64,000 bases of DNA from Fodinicola feengrottensis (GCF_010993775.1 NZ_WOTO01000007.1:124001-188000), one strand, 5' to 3'. Positions 31,425 to 40,969 are shown, counted from the first letter of the stretch. Translations and numbers: made by a program. The notes: generated from the sequence alone by a model not told the origin.

Positions 31425-32666
31425 CTACTGCCGCAGGTTCAAAATCAGCGTGATGTTGGCCAACAGCGCCTGTCCCATCGCGCTCGCGGTCGGGTCGGTG
31501 GTGTTGGTCGTCGCGCCGTCAGCGCGGGCGACGATGCTCCACCCGATGTAGTGACCGCGGTTGCGGTTGGAACAGATGACCACGCTGGCCGCGGTGTTGT
31601 TGAAGTTGGCGGCGGGGCCACCGGCGACCTTCAGCGGGGTCCAGAAGCCCTTGTTCGGGTCGGCGAAAATCGCCTGGCCGACCGAGGAGGCGCTGGCTTC
31701 GTCGAGCATGTTGGCGATGCCGACGGTCGCCACGTATTTGCGCGTGCTGTCGGTGTAGGTGGCCCGCAGGACCTGGCTGCAGTTGCTCTTCGCCATGGCG
31801 ATCGTCGCGGTGCCGCTGGTCGCGAAGGTGCAGGTGGGAGACGCTTCGGCGCCGAGCTTGGTGTAGCTGCGGCCTTCCTGGACGACAGTGTCCATGCCGA
31901 AGAGCTCGCTGACCGTCACCGGCCGTGGGTCCTCGGCCCGGGTGGAGATGCCGTGGGTGGCGGCCGCCGACGGGCTCGGGCTGCTGCCCTGGCTCGGGCC
32001 AGGCCCGCCGCTGGCGGTCGGGTTCGGCTTCGGGCTCGCGGTGGTCGACTTGTAGATCAGGAATCCGCCGCCGCCGCAAAGCAGCAGCAAGAGGACCACG
32101 CCGACGACGCTGAGGGTGATGATCAGGCCGCCGCGGCTCTTGGGCGGTGGCGGCGGGGCGCCATACCCGGGCTGCCCGTACGGAGGCGCGGATGCCTGCC
32201 CGTACGGAGGCGACGAGGCCTGTCCGTAGGGCACCCCGGAGGGCTGTCCGTATGCGGACGCCGCCGGCTGCCCATAAGGATCCTGCTGCCCGTACGGAGG
32301 GGCAGACTGCTGACCATAGGGATCCTGCTGGCCGTAGGTGGTCGGCTGCCCGTACGGTTCCGCCGCCGGCTGCTGGCCGTACTGGTCCTGCGGTGGCTGC
32401 GACTGCCCGTACGGATCGGACTGCGGCGGCTGCTGTGGCTGCCCGTACGGATCGGCCTGCGGCGGCTGCTGCGGCTGCCCATAAGGGTCCGCGGCCGGGG
32501 TGCCGTAACCGGGAGCGCCCGACGTCGGATCCTGGCCAGGTTGGGGTTGGCCGGAATTCCAGCTCGTGGTGGGCGGCGTTGGCTGCTGTCCACCGTACGG
32601 GTCCTTGTTGTACGGATCGCTCCCGTACGGCTGACCCTGCCCGCTGGCATTCGGGTCATACGTCAT
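31425..32666 (-). CDS. PYGQ-rich single-span membrane protein
   Basis: 413 residues. Start MTYDPNASGQ (ATG at 32664-32666) is chosen because GAGGAG lies upstream and the longer frame is unlike a protein. Residues 1-175 are Tyr/Gly/Gln/Pro-rich repeats (DPYGQPQQPP-like). One transmembrane helix (LIITLSVVGVVLLLLLCGGGG) follows, then an extracellular domain with STRAEDPRPVTVSELF, Cys residues and KYVATVGIANML. The domain matches the neighbour at 30244-31276. Probably an envelope protein; intact frame. Confidence 0.78.
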   Translation of the reverse strand: MTYDPNASGQGQPYGSDPYNKDPYGGQQPTPPTTSWNSGQPQPGQDPTSGAPGYGTPAADPYGQPQQPPQADPYGQPQQPPQSDPYGQSQPPQDQYGQQPAAEPYGQPTTYGQQDPYGQQSAPPYGQQDPYGQPAASAYGQPSGVPYGQASSPPYGQASAPPYGQPGYGAPPPPPKSRGGLIITLSVVGVVLLLLLCGGGGFLIYKSTTASPKPNPTASGGPGPSQGSSPSPSAAATHGISTRAEDPRPVTVSELFGMDTVVQEGRSYTKLGAEASPTCTFATSGTATIAMAKSNCSQVLRATYTDSTRKYVATVGIANMLDEASASSVGQAIFADPNKGFWTPLKVAGGPAANFNNTAASVVICSNRNRGHYIGWSIVARADGATTNTTDPTASAMGQALLANITLILNLRQ

Positions 32667-32842
32667 TCTGGTGCTCCTCGGTCCGAGACACGTGCGACAT
32701 CGCGTCGCAAGTGAGGGTAGCGCCCCGGTGCACGAGATCGTGACCAGATGGTTGTGTCCACAGACCGCGAACGACGCTCCCAGAAGCTGGCCGCGAAAAC
32801 TCAGCTGTGCAAACGGCCGAAGTCGGTCACACTCCCTATCCT

Positions 32843-34503
32843 GTGGGACATATTGAGGTTTCCGGACTTGGACTGACGCTGCCGGACGGCCGGGTGCTGT
32901 TCGACGGCGTCTCGTTCCGGGTCGGTGACGGCGCGAAGGTGGCGCTGGTCGGCGCGAACGGAACGGGCAAGACAACGCTGCTGCGGATCATCGCCGGCGA
33001 CCTGCCGGCCGCCGCCGCGGCGCGGTGGTGAGCAGCGGCGGCCTGGGCGTGATGCGGCAGTTCATCGGGTCGATCCGGGACGAGCTGACCGTCGGCGAGT
33101 TGCTCGCCTCACTGGCCCCGCCGGGCATCCGGGGCGCCGCCGAACGAGTCGAGGCGGCCGAGGTGCGGATGGTCACCCAGGACGACGAGCCGTCTCAAGT
33201 GGCGTACGCGAACGCCTTGGCCGCGTGGGGCGACGCAGGTGGGTACGACGCGGAGGTGCTGTGGGACACCGTCACGGTGGCCGCGCTGGGGATCCCGTAC
33301 GACCGGTGCCGGTATCGCAGGATGGCGACGCTGTCCGGCGGCGAGCAGAAGCGGCTGGCCGCCGAGGCGCTGTTGCGCGGCCCGGACGAGGTGCTGTTGC
33401 TGGACGAGCCGGACAACTATCTGGACGTACCAGGGAAAAGGTGGCTCGAAGAGCAGTTGGTGGCCTCGCCCAAGACCGTTCTTTATGTGAGCCACGACCG
33501 GGAGTTGCTGGCCCGTACGGCCACTCGGGTGATCACCGTCGAGGGCGGCACCGGGTGGACGCATCCGGGTGGTTTCGGCACGTACCACGACGCCCGGCAG
33601 GCCCGGCACGACTCGCTGGACGAGCAGCGCCGGCGCTGGGACGAGGACCACGCCAAGCTGAAGGCGTTGGTGCTGATGTACCGGCAGAAAGCCAAATACA
33701 ACTCCGACATGGCGTCCCGGCTGCAGTCCGCCAAGACCCGGCTGGACAAGTTCGAGGAGGCCGGCCCGCCAGAAGCCAAGCCGCGTGCGCAGAACGTCCA
33801 GATGCGGCTGCGCGGTGGGCGTACGGCAAACGCGCGTTGGTCTGCGAGCAGCTCGAGCTGACCGGGTTGATGAAACCGTTCAACCTGGAGGTTTTCTTCG
33901 GCGAACGGGTCGCCGTGCTCGGCTCGAACGGCTCCGGCAAGTCCCATTTCCTGCGGCTGTTGGCCGGCGGTGGCACTCACCGGGAGGGGGCGCTGGAGGA
34001 GATCGCGGCCGTCCCACACACCGGCCTGGCCCGGCTCGGCGCCCGCGTACTCCCCGGACTTTTCGCGCAGACACACGATCATCCGGAGCTCGTCGACCGT
34101 ACGTTGGTGGACATCCTGTGGCGCGGCGACGACCACCGCAACGGAATGGACCGGCATGGCGCGATGCGGTCGCTGTCCCGCTATGAGCTGGACCATCAGG
34201 GCGACCAGCTTTTCGGTACGTTGTCAGGTGGCCAGCAGGCACGTTTCCAGATTTTGTTGCTGGAGCTGGCAGGTGCCACCATGTTGTTGCTGGACGAGCC
34301 GACCGACAACCTCGACCTGCATTCCGCGCAAGCAAGCCCTGCAGGACGGCCTGGAATCGTTTGAGGGCACCGTTTTAGCGGTCACCCACGACCGCTGGTT
34401 CGCCCGTACTTTCGACCGATACCTGGTTTTCGGCTCGGATGGCCGGGTTTATGAGTCCGACGACCCAGTGTGGGACGAAGGCCGCGTCGACCGGGCCCGG
34501 TGA
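32843..34503 (+). CDS. ABC-F family ATPase (three apparent indels)
   Basis: About 553 residues with two ATP-binding cassettes and no membrane segment. First cassette: [28 protein letters not shown]. Second: [29 protein letters not shown] charged linker ([20 protein letters not shown]) joins them, as in ribosome-acting ABC-F proteins. The frame breaks near 33015, 33825 and 34330. GTG 32843 gives [14 protein letters not shown] 32807 is an alternative. It could be a translation factor or antibiotic-protection protein; the sequence does not decide. Confidence 0.85.
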
Positions 34504-34507
34504 GTCT

Positions 34508-34553
34508 ATGGCCGCTGAGCTGTTGGCCGCTGAGCTGTTGGCCGCAGTGCCTG
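34508..34553 (+). repeat. 15-base tandem repeat
   Basis: TGGCCGCTGAGCTGT occurs twice in tandem followed by a third degraded unit, directly after the ABC-F stop. No gene is recognisable here. Confidence 0.6.
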
Positions 34554-34618
34554 CGGCGGCGCATCCGGTTCACGTCGCCGGGCGCCCAAAGGGCGGGCAC
34601 CCCACCGCCGTGAACCGG

Positions 34619-34635
34619 GCCGGCCTTCGGCCGGC
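34619..34635 (+). terminator. Short hairpin after the ABC-F gene
   Basis: GCCGGCC-TTC-GGCCGGC, a perfect 7-bp stem, about 115 bases past the ABC-F stop. No T tail, so terminator activity is uncertain. Confidence 0.45.
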
Positions 34636-34775
34636 GCGCGGGGGGGTGGCGGGGTGGGTGGGCGGCCCAGTTGTTGGCTGCTCAGGTGTTGGGCGCAGTG
34701 GCTGCGGTGGCGCGGGGTGGCTGGCCGCGTCAGCGTGCGACGAGAACCAGGTAGCAGGTCCGGCGGCGGGGCGGG

Positions 34776-34823
34776 TGTGACCATGTCCACCTGCGCAGCG
34801 GGTGTGCTGCGGCGGCTGGCGTG
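34776..34823 (+). repeat. 48-base direct repeat, left copy
   Basis: Begins TGTGACCATGTCCACCTGCG and ends GGCGGCTGGCGTG. The right copy at 36803-36850 differs at one base. The two bracket the PadR gene and the two membrane-protein genes that follow. Confidence 0.85.
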
Positions 34824-34930
34824 CGGTGATCGCGCGGTGCGAACGTAGTTGTTCGTACCGGCGACTGGATCCAGCGCCTGTCCACCTGCTGGGAATCGGG
34901 GCCCGATTTCCCGGATCCTGACCGCGCGCT

Positions 34931-34950
34931 CTTACACTTTGCGTAGTAGC
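34931..34950 (+). promoter_or_regulatory. Candidate PadR operator 1
   Basis: CTTACACTTTGCGTAGTAGC contains the imperfect dyad ACT-TTGCGT-AGT. A closely related box, CTATTACACTTTCCGATATAGT, precedes the third gene of the cassette. Positions just before the PadR gene fit autoregulation. Confidence 0.5.
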
Positions 34951-34972
34951 TGGCCGGTCGAGGAGGGTACGG

Positions 34973-35293
34973 GTGACGAGGGATTCCATTCGCGGGTCGT
35001 CCGATCGCGGCATTCTCATCTTGACCAGCTTGATGCAGGCACCCAAGCATGGTTACGCGCTGATCAAGGACATCGAGGACTTCGCCGGCGTCCGGTTGGG
35101 GCCGGGGACGCTGTATGGCGCGTTGGCGAAGCTGGAGGCAGCGGGGCTGGTGGAGTCGTTGCCGGCCGGCGACCGGCGGCGGCCATACCGGATCACGGCG
35201 GCCGGTCAGGAGCAGTTGCGTGAGCGGCTGACCGAGGCGGCGCGGATCGCCGAGGTCGGGCTGGCGCGCATCGCGGCGGCCGGCGCGTCGTGA
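34973..35293 (+). CDS. PadR-family transcriptional regulator
   Basis: 106 residues from GTG 34973. Typical PadR winged-helix: LTSLMQAPKHGYALIKDIED, LGPGTLYGALAKLEAAGLVE and RRRPYRITAAGQEQL, with only a short C-terminal helix, so it belongs to the small PadR subclass. The stop overlaps the next gene by four bases, a sign that it controls that membrane protein. Confidence 0.9.
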   Translation: MTRDSIRGSSDRGILILTSLMQAPKHGYALIKDIEDFAGVRLGPGTLYGALAKLEAAGLVESLPAGDRRRPYRITAAGQEQLRERLTEAARIAEVGLARIAAAGAS

Positions 35294-36150
35294 TCGAGCG
35301 GCTGCTGCGGTGCTATCCGCCCAGGTGGCGGGACCGGTACGGACGCGAAGTCGGTTGGCTGGTCACCGATCTCATCGAGGCGGGCGAGCTGACGCCGGTA
35401 CGCGCCGGGCTGGACCTCGTCGTTGCCGCGGCCGCGGCGTGGTGGCAGGTCATCGCCGATCGAGCGGTCCTTCTGCGGCTGTGCGCGGTGTTGGTGATCG
35501 GCGGCGGACTCGCGCTGCTACTGGCCTGGCTCGCTCCGGCGGGGCCGATCGGGACGTACGTGGGCGCCCATCCAGGTGGACTGCTCGTGCTGCTCATCCA
35601 GGTCGGGTGGCTGGTGACCGAGGCCGCCGAGTTCCGACGCGGCCGGCGGTCGCGGCATTGGCGCGAAGGTCCGCGTCCGAACCGAAGCACGTACTGGTGT
35701 GCGTTGTCCGCCTGCGTACTGGCTGGAACGGCGGTGATCAATCTGGCGCCGGTCGCCATCCAGGTCGCCGCGATCCGCCCCGGCATGCCCGTACAGGTCG
35801 CCGGAGCCGCGCTGATCCTGGCCGGGACCGCGCTGCGGGAACGGGCGTTCCGCGCATTGGGTGGCCGGTATTGCAGCTTTGCCGTCAAGGTCACCGCCGA
35901 TCAACCGATCGTGTCGACCGGCCCATACCGGCTGCTGCGCCATCCCGGACACGCCGGCATGCTGCTGGCCTGCGCCGGCGTCGGTGCCCTCACCGCCAAC
36001 TGGGTCGCAATCGTCACGCAGGTGCTGCTGTCGCTCACCTTCGTCGTGTGGTGCGCCCGTGTCGAAGAAAACGCGATGCTGGCGGCGCTCGGCGACCGCT
36101 ACCGCGACTATGCCGCGTCCCGCAAACGGCTCGTGCCGCTGCTCTGGTGA
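35290..36150 (+). CDS. Membrane protein: permease-prefix-like N-terminus fused to isoprenylcysteine-methyltransferase-like C-terminus
   Basis: 286 residues, intact. The first ~50 (RLLRCYPPRWRDRYGREVGW) look like the prefix segment often found on PadR-controlled membrane proteins. Several hydrophobic helices follow. The last ~100 residues (GPYRLLRHPGHAGMLL, RVEENAMLAALGDRYRDYA) match the ICMT/PEMT-type methyltransferase membrane fold, including the R-HP-G and E...Y-Y pattern that binds S-adenosylmethionine. Substrate unknown. Coupled to padR by a four-base overlap. Confidence 0.78.
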   Translation: MIERLLRCYPPRWRDRYGREVGWLVTDLIEAGELTPVRAGLDLVVAAAAAWWQVIADRAVLLRLCAVLVIGGGLALLLAWLAPAGPIGTYVGAHPGGLLVLLIQVGWLVTEAAEFRRGRRSRHWREGPRPNRSTYWCALSACVLAGTAVINLAPVAIQVAAIRPGMPVQVAGAALILAGTALRERAFRALGGRYCSFAVKVTADQPIVSTGPYRLLRHPGHAGMLLACAGVGALTANWVAIVTQVLLSLTFVVWCARVEENAMLAALGDRYRDYAASRKRLVPLLW

Positions 36151-36157
36151 CCGCGAC

Positions 36158-36178
36158 TATTACACTTTCCGATATAGT
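36158..36178 (+). promoter_or_regulatory. Candidate PadR operator 2
   Basis: TATTACACTTTCCGATATAG shares TTACACTTT-CG with operator 1 and lies 9-29 bases before the next ATG. Confidence 0.45.
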
Positions 36179-36186
36179 TTGCCGCG

Positions 36187-36738
36187 ATGAACACGTACGA
36201 GGTCGCCGCGGCGACACACGCCACCAGCCCGTCCCTGATTTCGGCAGCGTTGACGCTGGCCATCCTCGTGTTGGTCGTGGTGACGCGGATCCGCGGCCGA
36301 CAGCTGCGACCGGAGCGGATGCTGATCCTGCCGCTCGTACTGATGGCTCTGGGCTTGGCCGCGACCATCCCGCCAGCTCTGAACTCGCACCTGCAGACAA
36401 TCGACTACGCCGTCATCGCCGGTGACGTGTTGCTGTCGATCGTTCTGGGCGGCATCCGCGGATACACCGTCGTGCTCTATCGCCACCAGGACACGACCTG
36501 GTATCGCTACGGGCCGCTAACCGTGGTCCTGTGGGTGCTGTCGATTGTGCTGCGCATTGTCCTGGCGGCGGCGGGCAGTGTGCTGGGCGCCACCTCGATC
36601 ATCACCGGCAACAGCCTGCTGTTCTGGCTCGGCATCACCCTCCTGACGCAGAACATCCTCCTGCTCATCCGGTCGTCTCCATCGAGCGCATCGCTGCAAC
36701 CTTCGCCAACCGAACCGATGATCAAGAAAGTGCGTTAG
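36187..36738 (+). CDS. Multi-pass membrane protein, unknown function
   Basis: 183 residues, intact, with about five hydrophobic helices (AALTLAILVLVVVTRI, MLILPLVLMALGLAATI, VIAGDVLLSIVLGGIRG, LTVVLWVLSIVLRIVLAAAG, LFWLGITLLTQNILLLI). Layout recalls DUF1453/CcdC-like proteins, but I cannot confirm that. It follows the PadR pair and has its own operator-like box, so is probably in the same regulon. Confidence 0.65.
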   Translation: MNTYEVAAATHATSPSLISAALTLAILVLVVVTRIRGRQLRPERMLILPLVLMALGLAATIPPALNSHLQTIDYAVIAGDVLLSIVLGGIRGYTVVLYRHQDTTWYRYGPLTVVLWVLSIVLRIVLAAAGSVLGATSIITGNSLLFWLGITLLTQNILLLIRSSPSSASLQPSPTEPMIKKVR

Positions 36739-36802
36739 CAGCTCGGGAACGCCCCATTCCGCACCCTGCGGGCCGCGTACCAGGTCCGCTGGCCGTCCGG
36801 GT

Positions 36803-36850
36803 TGTGACCATGTCCACCTGCGCAGCGGGTGTGCTGGGGCGGCTGGCGTG
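36803..36850 (+). repeat. 48-base direct repeat, right copy
   Basis: Second copy of the repeat at 34776-34823 with a single base difference, ending six bases before the coaA start. Confidence 0.85.
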
Positions 36851-36855
36851 AGTCA

Positions 36856-37842
36856 ATGGTTGTCATGGGTCTTTCCGTGCCGCCCGCTGCGGTTACCCGG
36901 GAGTTCACCTCGCTCTATGTCGAGCACGACCGGGACGAATGGCGGGCCCTGGCCGAGGCGGAGCCGCTGCCGCTCACGCTGACCGAGATCGAGCGGCTGC
37001 GCGGCCTCGGCGACCATCTTGACCTGGACGAGGTCGGCACGGTCTACCTGCCGCTGTCCAGGTTGCTCAGCATGTACGTGGCGAACACCCAGCGGCTCTG
37101 GGACGCGCAGCGGCGCTTCTTGGGCTCGGCCGAGCCCAAGGTGCCGTTCGTGATCGCGGTGGCCGGCTCGGTGGCGGTCGGCAAGTCGACCACCGCCCGG
37201 CTGCTGCAGGCGCTGCTGTCCCGCTGGCCGGACCATCCGCGAGTGGAGTTGGTCACCACCGACGGCTTCCTGCACCCCAACTCCACCCTGATCGCGCGCA
37301 ACCTGCTGCACCGGAAGGGCTTCCCGGAGGCGCGTACGTACGACCGGCGTGCCCTGGTCCGCTTCCTGGCCGAGGTGAAGGCCGGCCGGGCCGAGGTGCA
37401 CGCGCCGGTCTACTCACATCTGGTGTACGACATCGTGCCGGGCCAGGTGCAGACCGTCCGGCAGCCGGACATCCTGATCCTGGAAGGCCTGAACGTGCTG
37501 CAGCACGGCACCGATGGTACGGGCCGGCTTCCCAAGGTCTTTTTGAGCGATTTCTTCGATTTCTCGGTCTACGTGGACGCACTCGAAGCGGACGTGAAGT
37601 CCTGGTACATGCACCGGTTCCTGAAACTGCGGGAGACCGCTTTCCGTGATCCGACGTCGTACTTCCGCCGCTACGCCGAGCTCAGCCACGATCAGGCGAT
37701 GGCCACCGCGGAGTCGTTGTGGGAGCAGATCAACGGGCCGAACCTGCGGGAGAACATCGCGCCGACCCGTTCCCGGGCCCGCCTGGTGCTGACGAAAGGC
37801 GTCGACCACACGGTGCGTAGAATCAGGCTCCGACGGCTCTAG
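36856..37842 (+). CDS. coaA: Pantothenate kinase, type I
   Basis: About 328 residues. Walker A is [30 protein letters not shown] and the YFRRYAELS region are characteristic. Phosphorylates pantothenate, the first step to coenzyme A, usually under CoA feedback. ATG 36856 and ATG 36865 are both possible starts. Intact. Confidence 0.95.
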   Translation: MVVMGLSVPPAAVTREFTSLYVEHDRDEWRALAEAEPLPLTLTEIERLRGLGDHLDLDEVGTVYLPLSRLLSMYVANTQRLWDAQRRFLGSAEPKVPFVIAVAGSVAVGKSTTARLLQALLSRWPDHPRVELVTTDGFLHPNSTLIARNLLHRKGFPEARTYDRRALVRFLAEVKAGRAEVHAPVYSHLVYDIVPGQVQTVRQPDILILEGLNVLQHGTDGTGRLPKVFLSDFFDFSVYVDALEADVKSWYMHRFLKLRETAFRDPTSYFRRYAELSHDQAMATAESLWEQINGPNLRENIAPTRSRARLVLTKGVDHTVRRIRLRRL

Positions 37843-37853
37843 GCCTACCTGTT

Positions 37854-37883
37854 TTGACCCTCGCGGAGACGGCCAGGTATTGT
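37854..37883 (+). promoter_or_regulatory. Promoter of rplM-rpsI(-glmM)
   Basis: TTGACC (37854-37859), 18-base spacer, TATTGT (37878-37883), giving a leader of about 150 bases before rplM. Confidence 0.6.
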
Positions 37884-38038
37884 TAATGGTCGTTGCGTGA
37901 TGAGCCGCTTTAGCGTGCCCGGGCTGGCAGCAGCCGATGGGCCACCGGTCGATCGCGCGGAAGATGACCACTAGCAGAAAGACTCCTCTGGCAGCCGCCG
38001 GCGGATTCCCTGTCACGAGACGAGAGCAAGGTAGGCCT

Positions 38039-38482
38039 GTGCGTACGTACAGCCCGAAGCCGGGTGACGTTCAGCGTCAGTGGCTCGTAATCGACGCCAA
38101 CGACGTGGTTCTGGGTCGGCTCGCCACCCAGGTTGCCCGGTTGCTGCGCGGCAAGCACAAGGCGACGTTCGCGCCGCACGTCGACGGCGGTGATTTCGTC
38201 GTCGTGGTGAACGCCAGCAAGATCGCGCTGACCGGCCAGAAGCGGGAGCAGAAGGTCGCGTACCGGCACTCCGGCTACCCGGGTGGCCTGCGCAAGGTGG
38301 CCTACAGCGACCTGCTGGCGCAGCGCCCGGAGCGGGCCGTCGAGCTGGCGGTCAAGGGCATGCTGCCCAAGAACACCCTCGGCCGGCAGATGCTGCGCAA
38401 GCTCAAGGTCTACGGCGGTCCCGACCACCCGCACCAGGCACAGCAGCCCACCGAGTTCCAGCTCACCCAGGTCGCGCAGTAG
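38039..38482 (+). CDS. rplM: 50S ribosomal protein L13
   Basis: 147 residues from GTG 38039, matching the family start [30 protein letters not shown] and [19 protein letters not shown] are conserved. Upstream in-frame ATG codons are in the leader. Confidence 0.97.
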   Translation: MRTYSPKPGDVQRQWLVIDANDVVLGRLATQVARLLRGKHKATFAPHVDGGDFVVVVNASKIALTGQKREQKVAYRHSGYPGGLRKVAYSDLLAQRPERAVELAVKGMLPKNTLGRQMLRKLKVYGGPDHPHQAQQPTEFQLTQVAQ

Positions 38483-38517
38483 ACCTGTCCACCAGCGTCG
38501 AGAAGGAAAGTGGCAGC

Positions 38518-38952
38518 GTGACTGCTCCATCTGTTAGCCCCACCGTTACACCGGCCGTCGCCTCCGGCGCGCCCGTACAGACCGTCGGCCGGCGCAAGGA
38601 AGCGATCGTTCGCGTCCGCCTGTTGCCCGGCACCGGAAAGTTCACGCTCAATGGCAAGACGCTTGAGCAGTACTTCCCGAACAAGGTCCACCAGCAGCTC
38701 ATCAGTGAGCCGTTCGTCACCCTTGAGCGAGTCGAGCAGTTCGACGTGATCGCCAGGCTGCACGGCGGCGGCGTCTCCGGCCAGGCCGGCGCGCTGCGCC
38801 TGGGCATCGCCCGCGCGCTCATCGAGCTGGACCCGGACGACCGCCCGGCGCTGAAGAAGGCCGGCTTCCTCACTCGTGACCCGCGGGTCAAGGAGCGGAA
38901 GAAGTACGGTCTGAAGAAGGCACGTAAGGCGCCGCAGTACTCCAAGCGGTAG
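38518..38952 (+). CDS. rpsI: 30S ribosomal protein S9
   Basis: 144 residues from GTG 38518 with AAGGAAAG upstream. [15 protein letters not shown] and the C-terminal [12 protein letters not shown] that reaches the P-site tRNA are intact. Confidence 0.97.
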   Translation: MTAPSVSPTVTPAVASGAPVQTVGRRKEAIVRVRLLPGTGKFTLNGKTLEQYFPNKVHQQLISEPFVTLERVEQFDVIARLHGGGVSGQAGALRLGIARALIELDPDDRPALKKAGFLTRDPRVKERKKYGLKKARKAPQYSKR

Positions 38953-38998
38953 GAAAGTGGGCCGTGGCGGTACGGAGCCGGCATTTGCGGTCGGCTCA

Positions 38999-39038
38999 GG
39001 CACCAGGAGGTAGGGCTTTAGGCCCACCGCCTGGTGCC
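38999..39038 (+). terminator. Hairpin after rpsI
   Basis: Perfect 9-bp outer stem GGCACCAGG / CCTGGTGCC with an inner GGGCTTTAGGCCC stem. It may separate rplM-rpsI from glmM or attenuate read-through. Confidence 0.65.
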
Positions 39039-39139
39039 GTCAGGCCGATCTGGCATCGCCGGATCCGGTAGACGTCCGCCAACAGCGGTCCACTCTCCCC
39101 AGACGACCTGCAACGATGCTGGGCGAGGCGGGAGATCTG

Positions 39140-40488
39140 ATGGCGCGACTATTTGGCACCGACGGCTTGCGTGGGCTGGCGAACGGTGACCTGACGCCCG
39201 AGTTGGCGACAGCTGTTTCGGTGGCGACCGCACACGTACTGGCCGGCGGCGCCGCCGGCCCGCGGCCGGTCGCGGTGGTGGGCCGCGATCCGCGGGCCTC
39301 CAGCGAGATGCTGGAAGCCGCGGTCTGCGCGGGATCAGCGCGGCGGGTACGGACGTGGTGCGGGTCGGCGTGCTGCCGACCCCGGCGATCGCGCACCTGG
39401 TGGCCGACACCGGTGCGGATTTCGGCATCGTGGTGTCAGCGAGCCACAACCCGATGCCCGACAACGGCATCAAGGTGTTCGCCCGTGGCGGCGCGAAGCT
39501 CCCGGACGACATCGAGGACGAGATCGAGTCGGCGCTCGTCGAGAACGCCTCTCGCGAATGGACCCGGCCAGTTGGCCGTGCCATTGGCCGGATCCGTGAC
39601 CTGCCGGACGGCCGCGACCGTTACCTGGCGGCGTTGAGGGCGGCGGTACCGAACCGCTTGGACGGACTGCGCGTCGTGGTGGACTGCGCGCACGGCGCCG
39701 CGGCCGGCATCGCGCCGCAGTTCTACGCCAAAGCCGGCGCCGAGGTCATCGCGATCGGCAACGACCCGGACGGCGAGAACATCAACGACGGGGTGGGCGC
39801 GACCCACCTCGGGCCGCTGTGTGCCGCGGTCGTCGAGCACGGCGCCGACCTGGGCATCGCCCACGACGGCGACGCCGACCGCTGCCTCGCGGTGGCCGCC
39901 GACGGCAGCCCGGTGGACGGCGACGCGATTATGGCGGTCCTCGCGCTCGGCATGAAGGAAGCCGGCACCCTCGCCGCCGACACCCTGGTCGTCACGGTGA
40001 TGAGCAACCTGGGCCTGCACCTGGCGATGCGCGAGCACGGCATCGACGTACTCACCACAGCCGTCGGCGACCGGTACGTGCTGGAGGCGCTCCGCGACAA
40101 GGGCCTGTCCCTGGGCGGCGAGCAGAGCGGTCACGTCGTCATGCCGGCGTACGCGACCACCGGCGACGGCCTCCTCACCGGCGTCATGCTGATGGCCCGA
40201 GTGGCCGCCACCGGCACCCCGCTCGGCGAGCTGGCGAAGGTGATGACCCGGCTGCCGCAGGAACTCATCAACGTCGCTGTCAAGGACAAAGCCGCCGCCG
40301 CCGCGTCCACCGACGTAGCCGCCGCCGTACAACAAGCCGCCGAAGACGAACTCTCCGGCCGCGGCCGCGTCCTCCTACGCCCCTCCGGCACCGAACGCCT
40401 CATCCGCGTCATGGTCGAAGCCGCCACCGCCGGCCAAGCCAGAACCCTCGCCGAACGCATCGCCACGGTCGTCAAGTCCGCTTCCTAG
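39140..40488 (+). CDS. glmM: Phosphoglucosamine mutase (one apparent indel)
   Basis: 449 residues after repair. ATG 39140 gives [12 protein letters not shown]. The phosphorylated active-site Ser lies in [13 protein letters not shown], metal site in DGDADR, phosphate-binding loop [13 protein letters not shown] missing C near 39330 (GCGGGATCAGC for GCGGGCATCAGC) breaks the frame. Converts glucosamine-6-P to glucosamine-1-P for UDP-GlcNAc; glmS, the preceding pathway step, lies 6 kb downstream. Confidence 0.95.
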
Positions 40489-40704
40489 ACGTGCGGCGAG
40501 GTTTGTCCCGTATCTTTACCTTCGCCGATGCTCGAGTGGTCAGGAGTTACTCGAGTCGCAGGGGCAACGGTTGAGCCCGGAGTGTGAGACTCTAATCCCG
40601 ACATGTGGGAATTAGTCCGGTCAGCACATCCCGCTGTTCTTATTGGGACTGGTGGGATCAACTTTCACCACCAGTAACCGGATTCTGCAAATACCGCCGC
40701 CACC

Positions 40705-40773
40705 TATGTCCGATTGTAACGATGTTGCCCATCCAGAGCCCCAAAATCGGCAACAGCGTTCCAATCGGACATA
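40705..40773. repeat. 69-base inverted repeat
   Basis: TATGTCCGATTG (40705-40716) pairs with CAATCGGACATA (40762-40773); inner TGTTGCC pairs with GGCAACA. Unrelated to the MITE ends. Confidence 0.7.
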
Positions 40774-40913
40774 CCCCCACCCAGTACCGGGTCACCCACA
40801 GTCAAAAGCCGCACCCACACAGGCCTTGACACCCCCCCACGAACGTGACGCTGGTTCGTCCTCCCCGCTGACGGGGAGAACGAACCTCGCCACCCCGTAC
40901 CCCACCCGTCGAT

Positions 40914-40945
40914 CCCGTTCTTCCTTGAGGCTCCGCCCGAAGGGC
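40914..40945 (+). repeat. Dispersed CGTTCTTCC element, copy 3
   Basis: CCGTTCTTCCTTGAGGC followed by TCCGCCCGAAGGGC. A GACGGGGAGAACGAAC block 40 bases upstream is shared with copy 2. Confidence 0.7.
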
Positions 40946-40969
40946 ACCACACCACCCCATCGCACGCCC

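Larger units (their letters stand above)
34504..34972. other. 469-base gap without a supported gene
   Basis: Contains the 15-base tandem repeat, the short hairpin, one copy of the 48-base direct repeat (34776-34823) and the PadR-gene promoter region. Open frames here are Gly/Ala-rich and resemble no family. Confidence 0.65.

Noticed and set aside
34439..34780. A possible Gly/Ala-rich protein after the ABC-F gene
   Set aside because: Composition follows the local repeats, it overlaps the ABC-F end and it resembles no family.
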